Source: an uncultured cyanobacterium
GTDB taxonomy: Bacteria; Cyanobacteriota; Cyanobacteriia; CACIAM-69d
Direction: 5' to 3'
DNA: 62,914 bases
NCBI GenBank assembly: GCA_937883785.1
Contig: CALGDE010000103.1
Location: 1 to 62,914, forward strand
A program made the position numbers and the translations under genes. The notes beneath the pieces are model-generated. The model made no database searches. It saw nothing but the letters and a program-made list of their open reading frames with translations, and was not told the origin of the DNA. Shown here piece after piece: positions 26,500 to 35,725 of the stretch; the first letter of the stretch is position 1; each line of letters begins with the position of its first letter.

Positions 26500-26637
26500 T
26501 TATTTTCCCTTTCGCCACCATTTCGCTTTCCATTGCTCCATGTTGATGGGCTTGGTTCCCATTTCTGTCGCCGCAGACCAGATGAAATATAGCGTTAAGG
26601 CGATCGCCCCAATGCCTAACCAGTACCACTCCGTCAT
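26500..26637 (-). CDS. Small 45-residue membrane protein (micro-ORF)
   Basis: An ATG at 26635-26637 on the minus strand opens a 45-codon frame ending in TAA at 26500-26502. The protein starts MTEWYWLGIGAIALTLYFIW, giving one hydrophobic helix at about residues 4-23, and ends in a basic, Trp-rich tail (EQWKAKWWRKGK). One helix plus a basic tail is the layout of many small thylakoid or plasma-membrane subunits. A HIP1 site lies in its coding part. No strong ribosome site is seen, and I do not recognise a family. A 61-residue frame overlaps it in another register and looks like its shadow. Confidence 0.55.
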   Translation of the reverse strand: MTEWYWLGIGAIALTLYFIWSAATEMGTKPINMEQWKAKWWRKGK

Positions 26638-26685
26638 TTCACACACAAAACTCAGCAAGCAAAAACTCAGCCCAAGCCAAGCAGT

Positions 26686-27558
26686 TTAGACTGAGCGCGG
26701 CGTCAACCAATTAACCTCGCCAGGAGCGAAACCAATCAGATTATTCGCAGGGTACTGTTTTTCTAAATGAGACAAAAGCTGTTGGTTAGCCTCAAAAAAC
26801 TCATCAGCCAGCCTGAACTTTAGAGCGTCCGCAGATTCAGGATACTTACCGGAATTGTGGCGTAATTCAGACAGGAATTGAAATTCATCTAGCCCTAGAA
26901 AATCAGTCACCCTACCCAGCACAGACGCTGAGTATTTATCAAAAAATTCACTTTGAATAACCAATATATTCTCCGAGGAAAAATACTTTTCCCAACACAG
27001 AAGCTGTTTCAGATAAAATCCTCTTTTCACATAACTATGATGCTGATAGCCATAGCTTTGATAGTTTGAATTTTCTATAAATTTATCCGCTTCTCCTTCT
27101 AGTCTTTCATTCTCTATATCTATAGCATCACCTAACTCTAGAGACTCAAAACCCCAGCGACATTCATGGTGATATTGAGATAATGCACGCGCCACAGGAT
27201 CCCTCAGCAGCACAATTAATTTGACATTTGGAACACATTCAAAAACCCTTTCTGGCACTAATGGGTGAAAAATATAATAAGGACTCGCCTCACCAGTGAT
27301 CACTTTTTTCCCATTACTATTAATTAGTTCTTTTGCCCTTAGTTGCTCAAGATACCAGTCCCATCCCTTATCAAAATTTAGATCGAAAAAATGAACTTCC
27401 TTTGTCAACGATTCTTGAATCTGAAGATGCTGCTGAAGATAGTTATAAAGGGATGTAGTTCCGCCTTTCTGCACTCCAATAATCAGAAAATATGGCACAG
27501 AAGCTTGATCTGATTTAAATTTTCTTCGCCACAGCTTTTTCAACAACCTTTTAATCAT
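26686..27558 (-). CDS. Sulfotransferase, membrane or cytoplasmic
   Basis: A 290-residue PAPS-dependent sulfotransferase of the bacterial/heparan-type superfamily. FLIIGVQKGGTTSLYNYL is the 5'-phosphosulfate-binding loop near the N-terminus, and LLRDPVARALSQYHHE is the 3'-phosphate-binding block. A basic stretch (RLLKKLWRRKFK) precedes the domain. I chose the ATG at 27558; a GTG at 27579 would add seven residues. The gene is clearly richer in A and T than its neighbours, and I saw no HIP1 site in it. It is last in a minus-strand cluster with Wzm/Wzt, a glycosyltransferase and a second sulfotransferase, so a sulfated glycan is the likely substrate. Confidence 0.88.
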   Translation of the reverse strand: MIKRLLKKLWRRKFKSDQASVPYFLIIGVQKGGTTSLYNYLQQHLQIQESLTKEVHFFDLNFDKGWDWYLEQLRAKELINSNGKKVITGEASPYYIFHPLVPERVFECVPNVKLIVLLRDPVARALSQYHHECRWGFESLELGDAIDIENERLEGEADKFIENSNYQSYGYQHHSYVKRGFYLKQLLCWEKYFSSENILVIQSEFFDKYSASVLGRVTDFLGLDEFQFLSELRHNSGKYPESADALKFRLADEFFEANQQLLSHLEKQYPANNLIGFAPGEVNWLTPRSV

Positions 27559-27589
27559 AAGTCCACAACACAAACGCACTTATCTTTAA

Positions 27590-28696
27590 CTACTTATCGA
27601 GTCTTTTGATCACCCGACCTATCCTGGCTTTTAGTCGCCACCATCGACTAGTTAAAAGTTGGTGGTGTACCTGGCGCAAAGAATTCAACTCTTCTAAAAC
27701 TTTTCCATACTCCTCTTGCCAATAGTTACTTTGGGACATCGCCGTTTCAAGTTTTAGTTCAAAATCTTCTCTTTCAGTTCCTACTGCCTTAGTACTTTCC
27801 AAATCCTCCTCAATCCACTGAAGGCGATCTTTTAAAATTTGATTTTTCTCAAAATATTGATCCCGCTCCTGTTGAATGATCGCCAATTCGGCGCTAATTT
27901 TCGACACTTTCTCCGAGTATTGAAACGCCTCATCTAAAGCATCCAGGCGTTGAGCTTCCTTAGTAGAAAATACGTCCGCGAACTGAGCAGAATATAATTT
28001 TGAGTGCTTGCTGCAAATATATTGAAAAAGCCGTTTTCGATTAGCTGGTAAATTACAGCCGCTCACCATGGAATCAGGGCGCGATCGATACTGAAACGCC
28101 ACTTGATTCACATAGGCAAACTGCCAGCCCGCCTCCACAGCTCCCAACCAAAAGTCCCAATCTTCGTAGCCCAACTGGTCGGGAATTTCAGAATCATAGC
28201 CCCCCACATCTTCCCAAACTTGCCGCCGAAACAAGGCACAGGCGTCAATATAGTTTCCCAATAAGAGGCGGCTCACCCTAAACTCCGCCATTTCCACCCA
28301 CTGATTCTGTTGACCAAAAACTTGGCGATCGCCATAAACAACACCAATTTCTGAATCTTCTTCTAACAGCACCAACGCCTTTTTTAGAAATCCTGAGACC
28401 AGTCTATTATCCGCATCTAAGGGCAAAATATAAGGGTACTTAGCCTGTTCAATTCCGAAATTTCTAGCCCCAGACAATCCTCTATTTTTAATATTAAAAA
28501 CTTGATGGCTTTCCCGTTCCAACTTCTCCACTATCGCCAAGGTCACTGAGGCCGTTGAACCATCGTTGACAATAATCACTTCCCCAACTAACGGTTCATT
28601 TTCTGCGCTAGCGATCGCCTCTAATAAGAATTGACCATGGTTATAGCAAGGAATAATAACGGAAACATACGGCTCTGATTCTTTATCTACACTCAT
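27590..28696 (-). CDS. Family 2 glycosyltransferase with coiled-coil tail
   Basis: A 368-residue protein. Residues about 8-240 are a GT-A fold family 2 glycosyltransferase: YVSVIIPCYNHGQFLLEAI, VIIVNDGS, and PLDADNRL (the DxD metal site). QLGYEDWDFWLGAVEAGW carries the ED catalytic block. Residues about 255-345 form a coiled coil, and the end is basic (SRWWRLKARIGRVIKRL), possibly membrane-associating. It probably adds a sugar to the exported glycan of this cluster. Only 11 bases separate it from the upstream sulfotransferase gene, which supports one operon. Confidence 0.9.
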   Translation of the reverse strand: MSVDKESEPYVSVIIPCYNHGQFLLEAIASAENEPLVGEVIIVNDGSTASVTLAIVEKLERESHQVFNIKNRGLSGARNFGIEQAKYPYILPLDADNRLVSGFLKKALVLLEEDSEIGVVYGDRQVFGQQNQWVEMAEFRVSRLLLGNYIDACALFRRQVWEDVGGYDSEIPDQLGYEDWDFWLGAVEAGWQFAYVNQVAFQYRSRPDSMVSGCNLPANRKRLFQYICSKHSKLYSAQFADVFSTKEAQRLDALDEAFQYSEKVSKISAELAIIQQERDQYFEKNQILKDRLQWIEEDLESTKAVGTEREDFELKLETAMSQSNYWQEEYGKVLEELNSLRQVHHQLLTSRWWRLKARIGRVIKRLDK

Positions 28697-28707
28697 TTAA
28701 CAGCGCC

Positions 28708-29757
28708 CTACCGTTGAAACCGATCAAAAAAGCGGCGCTTCAAACGCACATAGCCACGGGTAACCCGAGATTGTTCATAAACCCTTAGGGCTGATTCTAA
28801 GTAATGGAGTCGATCGCCCAAAACCTTAGAATCTTGGGAATATTGTCGCTCTTGCTGTAACTTTTGGGCGTAAAGAGACAGCAAATAACGCTCTGGAAAT
28901 TCACTTTCAACAGGAAGTTTTTCCTGAAGATCAAAGTTAAGGGGGGCATCAAAATTTCGGCTGGATGGCAAGTCGGAATGATAGTCCAAAAGTCCTAATA
29001 ATGCAGAATACCGTGGGGCGATCGCGTTAAGTCCCTGAACCAAGTTTGAGTTGATACTCATTTCTCCCATAAGCCCTGGCTCAATTATCGTTGCTGAGTC
29101 AAGCTGGGTCACGGAAGATGCATCTAAGCCAAGCTTGTGCACAAGAGCTTCTCCGATAAAGTTCGGACTTTTCAACAGGGAATTAATATTAAATAAAACT
29201 GATTGACTTGAGTGGCGACGATAGAAATCTAACAGATGCCAATTGTAGAAAAACCAAGCTCTAATGCCCATATCAGCATTATCTAAAAAGTAAGGATGTC
29301 CAATTCTAAAAATCGAGTCTGCCACATCCCAAGGCAAACGATAAACCAACACAAATTTGGCGTCGGGAAGGAGATCTTTCCAGAAATCAAGCATCAGTGT
29401 GGTGCGGGGATCTTTCCAGCCCCAGCACATTTTTTCCTGCCGTTGATAAATTAATTCTTGGGCGTCTAACTGGGCATTTTTCCAGTGACTCCGATCTAAC
29501 CTTTCTTCTGCGGTCCACCCCCAATCTGTCCATGCCGGTTGGCGATCGCCGCAGGATTCTTGTAATAACTTCCGCTGAAACTCTAGGAAGTCAACGTCCT
29601 CAAAATACCCTCGCCGATTATGCTGATCCGCAGAGAAAAGATTGCTGCCAATATCAATTCCACATTGTTTAAGGATTGACGCCGTTAAGGACGTTCCCGA
29701 ACGATGCATGCCCGTGACAATTATCGGTGAATGATTGATTATTCTGGGAGCTGACAT
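28708..29757 (-). CDS. Sulfotransferase family protein
   Basis: A 349-residue protein with IIVTGMHRSGTSLTASIL (about residues 12-29), the PAPS-binding loop of this family, and CWGWKDPRTTLMLDFW and LVYRLPWDVADSIF as further conserved blocks. It belongs to a different branch from the sulfotransferase at 26686. The C-terminal 60 residues form a coiled coil ending in a basic segment (YVRLKRRFFDRFQR), like the end of the neighbouring glycosyltransferase. Two distinct sulfotransferases in one cluster suggest sulfation at two positions or on two sugars. Confidence 0.85.
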   Translation of the reverse strand: MSAPRIINHSPIIVTGMHRSGTSLTASILKQCGIDIGSNLFSADQHNRRGYFEDVDFLEFQRKLLQESCGDRQPAWTDWGWTAEERLDRSHWKNAQLDAQELIYQRQEKMCWGWKDPRTTLMLDFWKDLLPDAKFVLVYRLPWDVADSIFRIGHPYFLDNADMGIRAWFFYNWHLLDFYRRHSSQSVLFNINSLLKSPNFIGEALVHKLGLDASSVTQLDSATIIEPGLMGEMSINSNLVQGLNAIAPRYSALLGLLDYHSDLPSSRNFDAPLNFDLQEKLPVESEFPERYLLSLYAQKLQQERQYSQDSKVLGDRLHYLESALRVYEQSRVTRGYVRLKRRFFDRFQR

Positions 29758-29875
29758 CGACTTTACGGCTCTTCCTAAAAATCTCTACAACCAACTTTTA
29801 CGATTGATTCTAATCTCTAGTCAGGTCTAACTTCTAGAGGAAATTTTAAATCCAATAAACTGCATTGAAATGTGG

Positions 29876-31369
29876 CTACACACCAAACTTTTCCATTGAA
29901 GCATCTTCATAAACGGTTAAATCTGGATCCACTAAAAAATCAACTATTTCACTGCCCCAAAACACATCTTCCGGTTGTTCGACCCTAAACATCGCAGCAT
30001 CAACCTGTCGATCTAAAAAGCTGAAATGATCATCAATTGTGCCTGATGCGCCTGCATTCACGAAGTAAGTCCCTGTATTTAGCAAGCACTTAAACCTAAA
30101 TTCGACTTTTGCCAAACTTCCGGCCTTGATAACGTCCACAGAGTATCGTTTGGCCACTAGGGAGGCGCCGCCCAAGCCCAACCCGCGTACAGTCTTAATC
30201 AACATTCCGAATCGCGCTTGCTTCACGTCCTTATCAAACTTCACGGAGTATCGATACAGATATTCTTCACGACCAATTAAACAGTTAACCTGCTTGCCTC
30301 GAAGGGTGGTGATGATCGGGTCAATGATTTTTGCACCATTGGATTCATAGTGCTCCGTTGTTTTAGGTTTTAGGTCAGGGTCAAAGCTGGCTTCTAGGCG
30401 ATCGCCCCGCCCATTTATCCCAGAAGACGCGCCGGTCCCGTTCGAAGCATTAACCGATTCCACTGTGGGCAATGGAAATTGGCTAAACGGCAGCTCTAAT
30501 TTTTTGGGAAATCCATTGGCATGGGCAATTTCTCTTACGATTTTCGTCTTTCTTTGTTTTTTACCTGCCGGTGGTGCCTTCGCCAAGCTGCTATTGAGGC
30601 GTCTAATTTGATCCTTTACCGCATCCGCTTTTTCAGGGGGAGCATACAGAAGTTTTTGATATTTATCAACCACTAGTTTTGGTCTTCCATCTAATAGCAA
30701 TTCGCCCTGATCGAGCAGCACCGCGCGATCGCACAACTCCACAATGGTGGAAGCACCATGGGATACAAATAGAATGGTGCCTCCCTCATCACGAATCGCT
30801 TTAATGCGGGCAAAACATTTACGCTGAAATGCTTCGTCACCAACGGACAAAGCTTCATCCACCACCAAGATATCTGGATCCGTATGGACCGCAACGGCAA
30901 AAGCCAAGCGCACAAACATACCGCTGGAGTAGGTTTTTACCGGTTGGCTGAGGAATTCTCCAATGTCAGCGAACTTAACGATGCGGTCATATTTCCCTTC
31001 AACTTCTTTTTTACTCAGCCCCAACATTTGGGCATTGAAAAATATATTTTGTTCGCCGGTAAATTCAGGATTAAAGCCGCTGCCCAACTCTAACAGTGCC
31101 GAAATTCGCCCCTTTAAATCAACACTCCCTCGGGTGGTCTGAAGGGTACCCACAATAATTTGCAGAAGGGTGCTTTTCCCCGAGCCGTTTCTACCGACAA
31201 TGCCTAGGGTTTCACCACTAGAAATTGACAGGTTGATATCTTTTAAAGCCTGGAATTTTGGAGCAGGGAATCGCCCTGGAAACATGAGTTCCCTTAAGCG
31301 CTCTGATGGATTTTCATAGCGTTGAAATTCCTTGGAAACATTATTGATTTGGATAACCGTATTGTCCAT
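29876..31369 (-). CDS. wzt: Polysaccharide ABC exporter ATPase with Wzt-type C-domain
   Basis: A 497-residue protein. Residues about 1-245 form the ATPase: GIVGRNGSGKSTLLQI is Walker A, TYSSGMFVRLAFAVA the signature and DILVVDEALSVGDEAF Walker B. GFNPEFTGEQNIFFN is typical of O-antigen and teichoic-acid exporters. After a linker of about 90 residues, residues about 335-490 form a beta-sandwich like the carbohydrate-binding domain of Wzt, which reads the end of the finished glycan. It pairs with the permease just upstream. The C-domain implies export of a terminally modified polymer, and the sulfotransferases alongside may supply that modification. Confidence 0.92.
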   Translation of the reverse strand: MDNTVIQINNVSKEFQRYENPSERLRELMFPGRFPAPKFQALKDINLSISSGETLGIVGRNGSGKSTLLQIIVGTLQTTRGSVDLKGRISALLELGSGFNPEFTGEQNIFFNAQMLGLSKKEVEGKYDRIVKFADIGEFLSQPVKTYSSGMFVRLAFAVAVHTDPDILVVDEALSVGDEAFQRKCFARIKAIRDEGGTILFVSHGASTIVELCDRAVLLDQGELLLDGRPKLVVDKYQKLLYAPPEKADAVKDQIRRLNSSLAKAPPAGKKQRKTKIVREIAHANGFPKKLELPFSQFPLPTVESVNASNGTGASSGINGRGDRLEASFDPDLKPKTTEHYESNGAKIIDPIITTLRGKQVNCLIGREEYLYRYSVKFDKDVKQARFGMLIKTVRGLGLGGASLVAKRYSVDVIKAGSLAKVEFRFKCLLNTGTYFVNAGASGTIDDHFSFLDRQVDAAMFRVEQPEDVFWGSEIVDFLVDPDLTVYEDASMEKFGV

Positions 31370-31476
31370 GGATAATCAATAAGAGGTCCAGAAGTTAACG
31401 GGGGACAGGGGCATCAAGCCACAAAATTGACAGCGTTCACAAGGCTTTTCTACCAGTTTCTGGAAGATTGTAGAAC

Positions 31477-32334
31477 CTACAAAACGTCGGAGAAGCTGGG
31501 ACGTAACGCGCGGTAAGTTTTCCAGCCAATGCCGAAGAGAAGGGTCGATATGCCGCCAAGAAATATCCACTGGGACAGGTGATTAACGCTGCCCACAATC
31601 AGTAAATCTCGGTAAACTTCGGCGATCGTTGCCACCGGATTTAGCCAAAATACCCAGTCACGCCAGGCGTTGGGAATAACAGAGACAGGATAAACCAACG
31701 GCGTTAGGTAAAACCAGAGGTTAATCACAATCAAAATTAGCTGGGGCAAGTCTCGGATAAAAACGGTCAACCCCGCAAGGAGGTAGGCCAGTCCGGTGGT
31801 GAATAGAAGTTGGGGCAGCCAAATAAAGGGCAGTAAAAATAGAGTAAGGGGCAGGGATTGGTCGCCCAAAAAGTCCATAATCAAAAGCAGCAGTACCCCT
31901 GGCAGGCTTTCAATAAAGGCCGTGGCGACGGGGACAAGGGGGAGAAGCCCTAAGGGAAAGACAACCTTTTTAACCAGGTTAGGCTGATTGAGAACGGCGA
32001 GGGAAGACTGGGTAACGCTGGCGATCAGGGTGTTCCAGGGGAGCAAGCCAGCGTAGAGCCAGGTGCCAAAGGTGAAGTTGCTTTCGGGTACGTTGCTGAT
32101 ATTCAGCTTGACCTGGAGGATGACGGAGAAAACGTAGGTGTAAATGGCGATTTGGGAGAGCTGGTGCACCAAAGACCAGAAGGTGCCCAACATTGAGCCG
32201 CTGTATTTTGCCTCCAGGTCGCGGATCACGAGAGATCGCAGCAATTCCGCATTTTTTCGCTGGGCAGTTATGTTGGTAAGTCGGCTTAGCAAGGCAGGAA
32301 AACGGGTGCTACTGTCATGGGCGGTGTGCGTCAC
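31477..32334 (-). CDS. wzm: Polysaccharide ABC exporter permease (Wzm type)
   Basis: A 285-residue ABC-2 type permease with six hydrophobic segments. LLRSLVIRDLEAKYSGSMLGTFWSLVHQ is the conserved amphipathic entry of Wzm/TagG-like permeases. I chose the GTG at 32334 because AGGGGG lies seven bases upstream. A longer frame from a TTG at 32379 lacks support. Together with the ATPase it should move a lipid-linked polysaccharide across the inner membrane. It is the first gene of the minus-strand cluster. Confidence 0.9.
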   Translation of the reverse strand: MTHTAHDSSTRFPALLSRLTNITAQRKNAELLRSLVIRDLEAKYSGSMLGTFWSLVHQLSQIAIYTYVFSVILQVKLNISNVPESNFTFGTWLYAGLLPWNTLIASVTQSSLAVLNQPNLVKKVVFPLGLLPLVPVATAFIESLPGVLLLLIMDFLGDQSLPLTLFLLPFIWLPQLLFTTGLAYLLAGLTVFIRDLPQLILIVINLWFYLTPLVYPVSVIPNAWRDWVFWLNPVATIAEVYRDLLIVGSVNHLSQWIFLGGISTLLFGIGWKTYRALRPSFSDVL

Positions 32335-32430
32335 TGAACACCCCCTATGGGGCGTTGAATGGATGCATGCCGAGAGCAATGGAATCTTAAGCAGTATACA
32401 GTGGGCGATCCCTTAGATTCCCTAGACCCT

Positions 32431-32470
32431 AAAAAGCCCCCAAGTGTTGCTTGCGCGAAAACTTGAGGGC
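32431..32470 (-). terminator. Rho-independent terminator downstream of trxA
   Basis: On the minus strand, GCCCTCAAGT pairs with ACTTGGGGGC (one G-T pair) around a 15-base loop and is followed by TTTTT. It lies about 90 bases after the trxA stop and before the wzm start, so it separates trxA from the glycan cluster. Confidence 0.8.
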
Positions 32471-32557
32471 AATAAGTTTAGTGTTGGCCGTGTGGCAAGT
32501 ACTGACACATGCCAAGAAGGCTGGCGTTGATGGTATCCAGTCAGCCCTTATTTATCC

Positions 32558-32887
32558 TTAGCCGAGGTGCTTATCTAAGGTTTCTGCCAAGGTTTTCTGG
32601 GGCACTGCGCCGACAACCATATCTGCCTGCTGACCATCTTTAAAAATCATCAGAGTAGGAATACTGCGAATTCCGTATTTGCTGGCAACCTGCGGGTTCT
32701 CGTCGGTGTTCATTTTTAGAACTTTGACGCGACCGTCGTACTCTTCTGCGATCGCCTCCACAACGGGGGCAACCATCCGGCAGGGTCCACACCAGGGGGC
32801 CCAAAAATCTACCAGAACCGGAACGGAGCTGCCAATGACATCACTGTCAAAGGATTGATCGGTAACTTCGCTAACTGCGGCTGACAT
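32558..32887 (-). CDS. trxA: Thioredoxin
   Basis: A 109-residue classical thioredoxin with the redox site Trp32-Cys33-Gly-Pro-Cys36 ([14 protein letters not shown]) and the cis-Pro block [11 protein letters not shown]. It reduces target disulfides in the cytoplasm with electrons from ferredoxin- or NADPH-thioredoxin reductase. The length and motif match the m-type/TrxA proteins of cyanobacteria. It follows crtD on the same strand after 104 bases and ends at its own terminator. Confidence 0.97.
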   Translation of the reverse strand: MSAAVSEVTDQSFDSDVIGSSVPVLVDFWAPWCGPCRMVAPVVEAIAEEYDGRVKVLKMNTDENPQVASKYGIRSIPTLMIFKDGQQADMVVGAVPQKTLAETLDKHLG

Positions 32888-32991
32888 GCCTTTAATTCCT
32901 AGAATGTGACTGTTCTTTGGTGCCCCAGTATATCAAAAATCGATCCGCTGGGCGCCGCAAGAAACCGCTCCCAACATAAGTTCACAGGGGC

Positions 32992-34644
32992 TTATCCCGC
33001 TACGGGGATCGCCGCTTCAAGCTGACGCACCACGGTCCAGGCAGAGTAGCTTACCCCTGCGGTGCCCTCGCCGGGATGGGTAGAATCACCCACCATCCAT
33101 AAGCCGGGGATCGGGGTGCGGTTGCCGTAGCCGAAGGGGCCAAAGGTGGACAGACGCATACCCACACCACCGACCATGCCGCGATCGCGCCCGGTAAAGT
33201 CCACAAAGCTGCGAGGGGTGGCGGCTTCCTGGTAAACGATAGTGTCGGGGGTCAGGTGGAAATAGCTGCGGAGCTGGGCGATCGCTTGGTCGGTGTACTC
33301 GGCTTTTAAGCGGGCATACTCATCGTCGGAGCATTCATCCCAACGCTCGATGTCCGTGAAGGATGAGGCAATTAAGGTTGCCTTTCCGTCGGGGGCACGA
33401 CCATCGCCGGGGTTGCTAACGGACACAAACAGAGAATTATTCTCGCCTACGGGACCATCGTAGTCATACAGAAACTGTAGATGGGGTGGGCAATTCTCAG
33501 GAATGGCAGCTTGCTCCACGCCCAGGTAAAGCACAAATGCGCCAGATGGATTTTCTAAGCGCTCCGTACGGGCTCGGTAGGCACTCCATAGTCCGCCGCC
33601 CACAGGGGATAGCCCCTGGGGATTATCCACTAACTTCACCAGGTTTTGCACCGGCACGTTAGCAACGACGGTGTCGGTCTTAACGGTGTAGCTGGGCTTG
33701 TGTTCCGCCTTAGATTTTGGTGACGAATTCAGGGGCCGCACCGTTAAACCGGTAACGCGACCGTTTTGCACTTGAATCGATTCCACCCGGTGCCGCAGGT
33801 GGAGCTTGCCGCCGTATTGGGTCAGCGCTTCCGTGAGGCGATCGCTCAACACCTGCATACTGCCTTCCAGATGGTAGAGCCCCAGGGGTGCTTGGGACAC
33901 GCCCAACGCCGTGGCCGCATACAGCAAGGCCGTTTCATCAGCGTCCACCTGGGAATACAGCTTGAGCTGAATATCCATAAAGGTTTTGAGACGGCGATCC
34001 CCTTCCAGCCCGTATTGGCGCAGCAAATCACCCACGGTGGAAAAGGTAAAGGGCACCGTCACCAGGGTTTCCGGGCGCAGCGCTTTAACCAACTGCCACG
34101 CATCCCAGGGATGGTAAGGCGGCAAAATGGGGTCCCGCCCTTGAAACTCCCAACTGCGGCGAAATAGAAGATTCAAGGTTTTCCAAAACGGCTCACTGCC
34201 AGGAAACTGTCGCTGTCGTTCCGCCTGCCACTTATCGGGGTCGCGCCACACAGAAATAGGTTCCGATTCTCCAGGAAGAAACACCGCACAGGCTGGGTCA
34301 CAGGGGGTCGCCTCTGGCAGAGGAATCCCCAGCTCTTCAAAAATCCGATGGTGAATTCCCCCTGGCTCCAGCCCCGCCACCTGGGTTGCCCCCACATCGA
34401 AGGTAAATCCTCGCCGCTTAAACGTGGACGCACACCCCCCAGGCATAATGCCCAGGTCAAAAACATCCACCTTGTAGCCCCGCTTAGCCAACAAAGCCCC
34501 CGCCGTCAGCCCGCCAATACCTGCGCCAATAATCACAATGGATTTCGATTTATCGCCAGACTTGCCCGACGATCGCCGTTTATCAACGGGGGGGCGATCA
34601 CCAGAGGTGGAGCGGGCGGGGGAATCAGCTAAACCTGGAGCCAT
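32992..34644 (-). CDS. crtD: Carotenoid C-3',4' desaturase-type oxidoreductase
   Basis: A 550-residue FAD-dependent carotenoid desaturase/isomerase-family enzyme. VIIGAGIGGLTAGALLAKRGY (about residues 37-57) is the dinucleotide-binding motif, and GGCASTFKRRGFTFDVGATQ is the substrate-side block typical of cyanobacterial CrtD. GLWMVGDSTHPGEGTAGVS is the C-terminal FAD motif. CrtD introduces the 3',4' double bond during synthesis of myxoxanthophyll-type glycosides. About 35 low-complexity residues precede the FAD motif, more than usual, but the ATG at 34644 is the only good start seen. The isomerase CrtH is a related alternative. Confidence 0.82.
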   Translation of the reverse strand: MAPGLADSPARSTSGDRPPVDKRRSSGKSGDKSKSIVIIGAGIGGLTAGALLAKRGYKVDVFDLGIMPGGCASTFKRRGFTFDVGATQVAGLEPGGIHHRIFEELGIPLPEATPCDPACAVFLPGESEPISVWRDPDKWQAERQRQFPGSEPFWKTLNLLFRRSWEFQGRDPILPPYHPWDAWQLVKALRPETLVTVPFTFSTVGDLLRQYGLEGDRRLKTFMDIQLKLYSQVDADETALLYAATALGVSQAPLGLYHLEGSMQVLSDRLTEALTQYGGKLHLRHRVESIQVQNGRVTGLTVRPLNSSPKSKAEHKPSYTVKTDTVVANVPVQNLVKLVDNPQGLSPVGGGLWSAYRARTERLENPSGAFVLYLGVEQAAIPENCPPHLQFLYDYDGPVGENNSLFVSVSNPGDGRAPDGKATLIASSFTDIERWDECSDDEYARLKAEYTDQAIAQLRSYFHLTPDTIVYQEAATPRSFVDFTGRDRGMVGGVGMRLSTFGPFGYGNRTPIPGLWMVGDSTHPGEGTAGVSYSAWTVVRQLEAAIPVAG

Positions 34645-34704
34645 GGGGAAATTAGAAGGGCGTCAAAACTGGAAATATATCTTTACATTCTACGTCCAAT
34701 CCAT

Positions 34705-34890
34705 TTATCTCGCTTTCCAGGTGCCGCCATAGCGATAGTGGGGGCGATCGCTGCACTGTTTCTGACACTCAGGGCACACCAACTGCCATTCCTGAGACTC
34801 GTCATATTGAATGCGATAGCGCACTAGGCTGGGGGTTTGGCAGCTATCACACGGGCGGGGCTTGGGGGATTTGGTTCGGCGGCGAGGCAT
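34705..34890 (-). CDS. Small zinc-ribbon-like protein
   Basis: A 61-residue basic protein with two Cys-x2-Cys pairs (PCDSCQT and VCPECQKQC), the pattern of a zinc ribbon. It starts MPRRRTKSPKPRPCDSC and ends DRPHYRYGGTWKAR. A small conserved cyanobacterial protein of this kind is plausible. Function unknown. It lies just upstream of crtD on the same strand. Confidence 0.7.
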   Translation of the reverse strand: MPRRRTKSPKPRPCDSCQTPSLVRYRIQYDESQEWQLVCPECQKQCSDRPHYRYGGTWKAR

Positions 34891-34996
34891 GGCGAGACAG
34901 CACGATAATTACAGCGCAACAATTCGGTTCATCGGTATGATCCCAAAAGCAATGCCCCGCCCGTAACCTTTCACGTAACTTTCTTGAGGACCTTCT

Positions 34997-35725
34997 ATGC
35001 TTTGGCAACGTCCCGACGGTCGCCAGCCCAATGAAATTCGCCCGGTGTCCTTCCAGCGCGGCTACACCAAATACGCAGCGGGCTCGGTATTGGCGTGCTG
35101 TGGCGAAACTAAGGTGCTGTGTACGGTGTCTGTGGAAGAAAGTGTGCCGCGCTGGCTGAAAGACTCGGGGCAGGGCTGGCTAACGGCGGAATATCGAATG
35201 TTGCCGGGGGCCACTAGCGATCGCAACCGCCGGGAAACCCTCAAACTGTCGGGACGCACCCAGGAAATTCAGCGCCTGATTGGGCGCAGCCTGCGCGCCG
35301 CCGTAGACCTCGACGCCCTCGGTGAATTTACTCTGCTGGTGGATGCGGACGTCATTCAGGCCGATGGTGGCACTCGCACCACGTCTATTACCGGTTCCTA
35401 TGTGGCGCTGGTAGATGCGCTGAATTCGCTCAAAAATCGCGGGTTGATTGAGGCACTGCCCATTAAGCAGGCGATCGCCGCCATTTCCGTAGGATTAATT
35501 GAAGACCAAGCCTTCGTGGATCTGAACTACCCCGAAGACTTTGCCGCCGATGTGGATATGAACGTGGTGATGACCGGCAACCTGGACCTGATTGAAGTGC
35601 AGGGCACCGCCGAAGCCAATCAGTTCAGCCGCGCCCAGCTCAACGATCTGCTAGATGGTGCAGAACTGGGGGTTAAGGCACTGCTGGCAGCCCAAACCAT
35701 CGCCCTTGAGTCCCCTTTACCCTAG
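34997..35725 (+). CDS. rph: Ribonuclease PH
   Basis: A 242-residue phosphorolytic exoribonuclease that trims the 3' ends of tRNA precursors. [44 protein letters not shown] and [18 protein letters not shown] are the conserved RNase PH blocks, and the length is normal. GAGGACC precedes the ATG as ribosome site. Confidence 0.96.
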   Translation: MLWQRPDGRQPNEIRPVSFQRGYTKYAAGSVLACCGETKVLCTVSVEESVPRWLKDSGQGWLTAEYRMLPGATSDRNRRETLKLSGRTQEIQRLIGRSLRAAVDLDALGEFTLLVDADVIQADGGTRTTSITGSYVALVDALNSLKNRGLIEALPIKQAIAAISVGLIEDQAFVDLNYPEDFAADVDMNVVMTGNLDLIEVQGTAEANQFSRAQLNDLLDGAELGVKALLAAQTIALESPLP

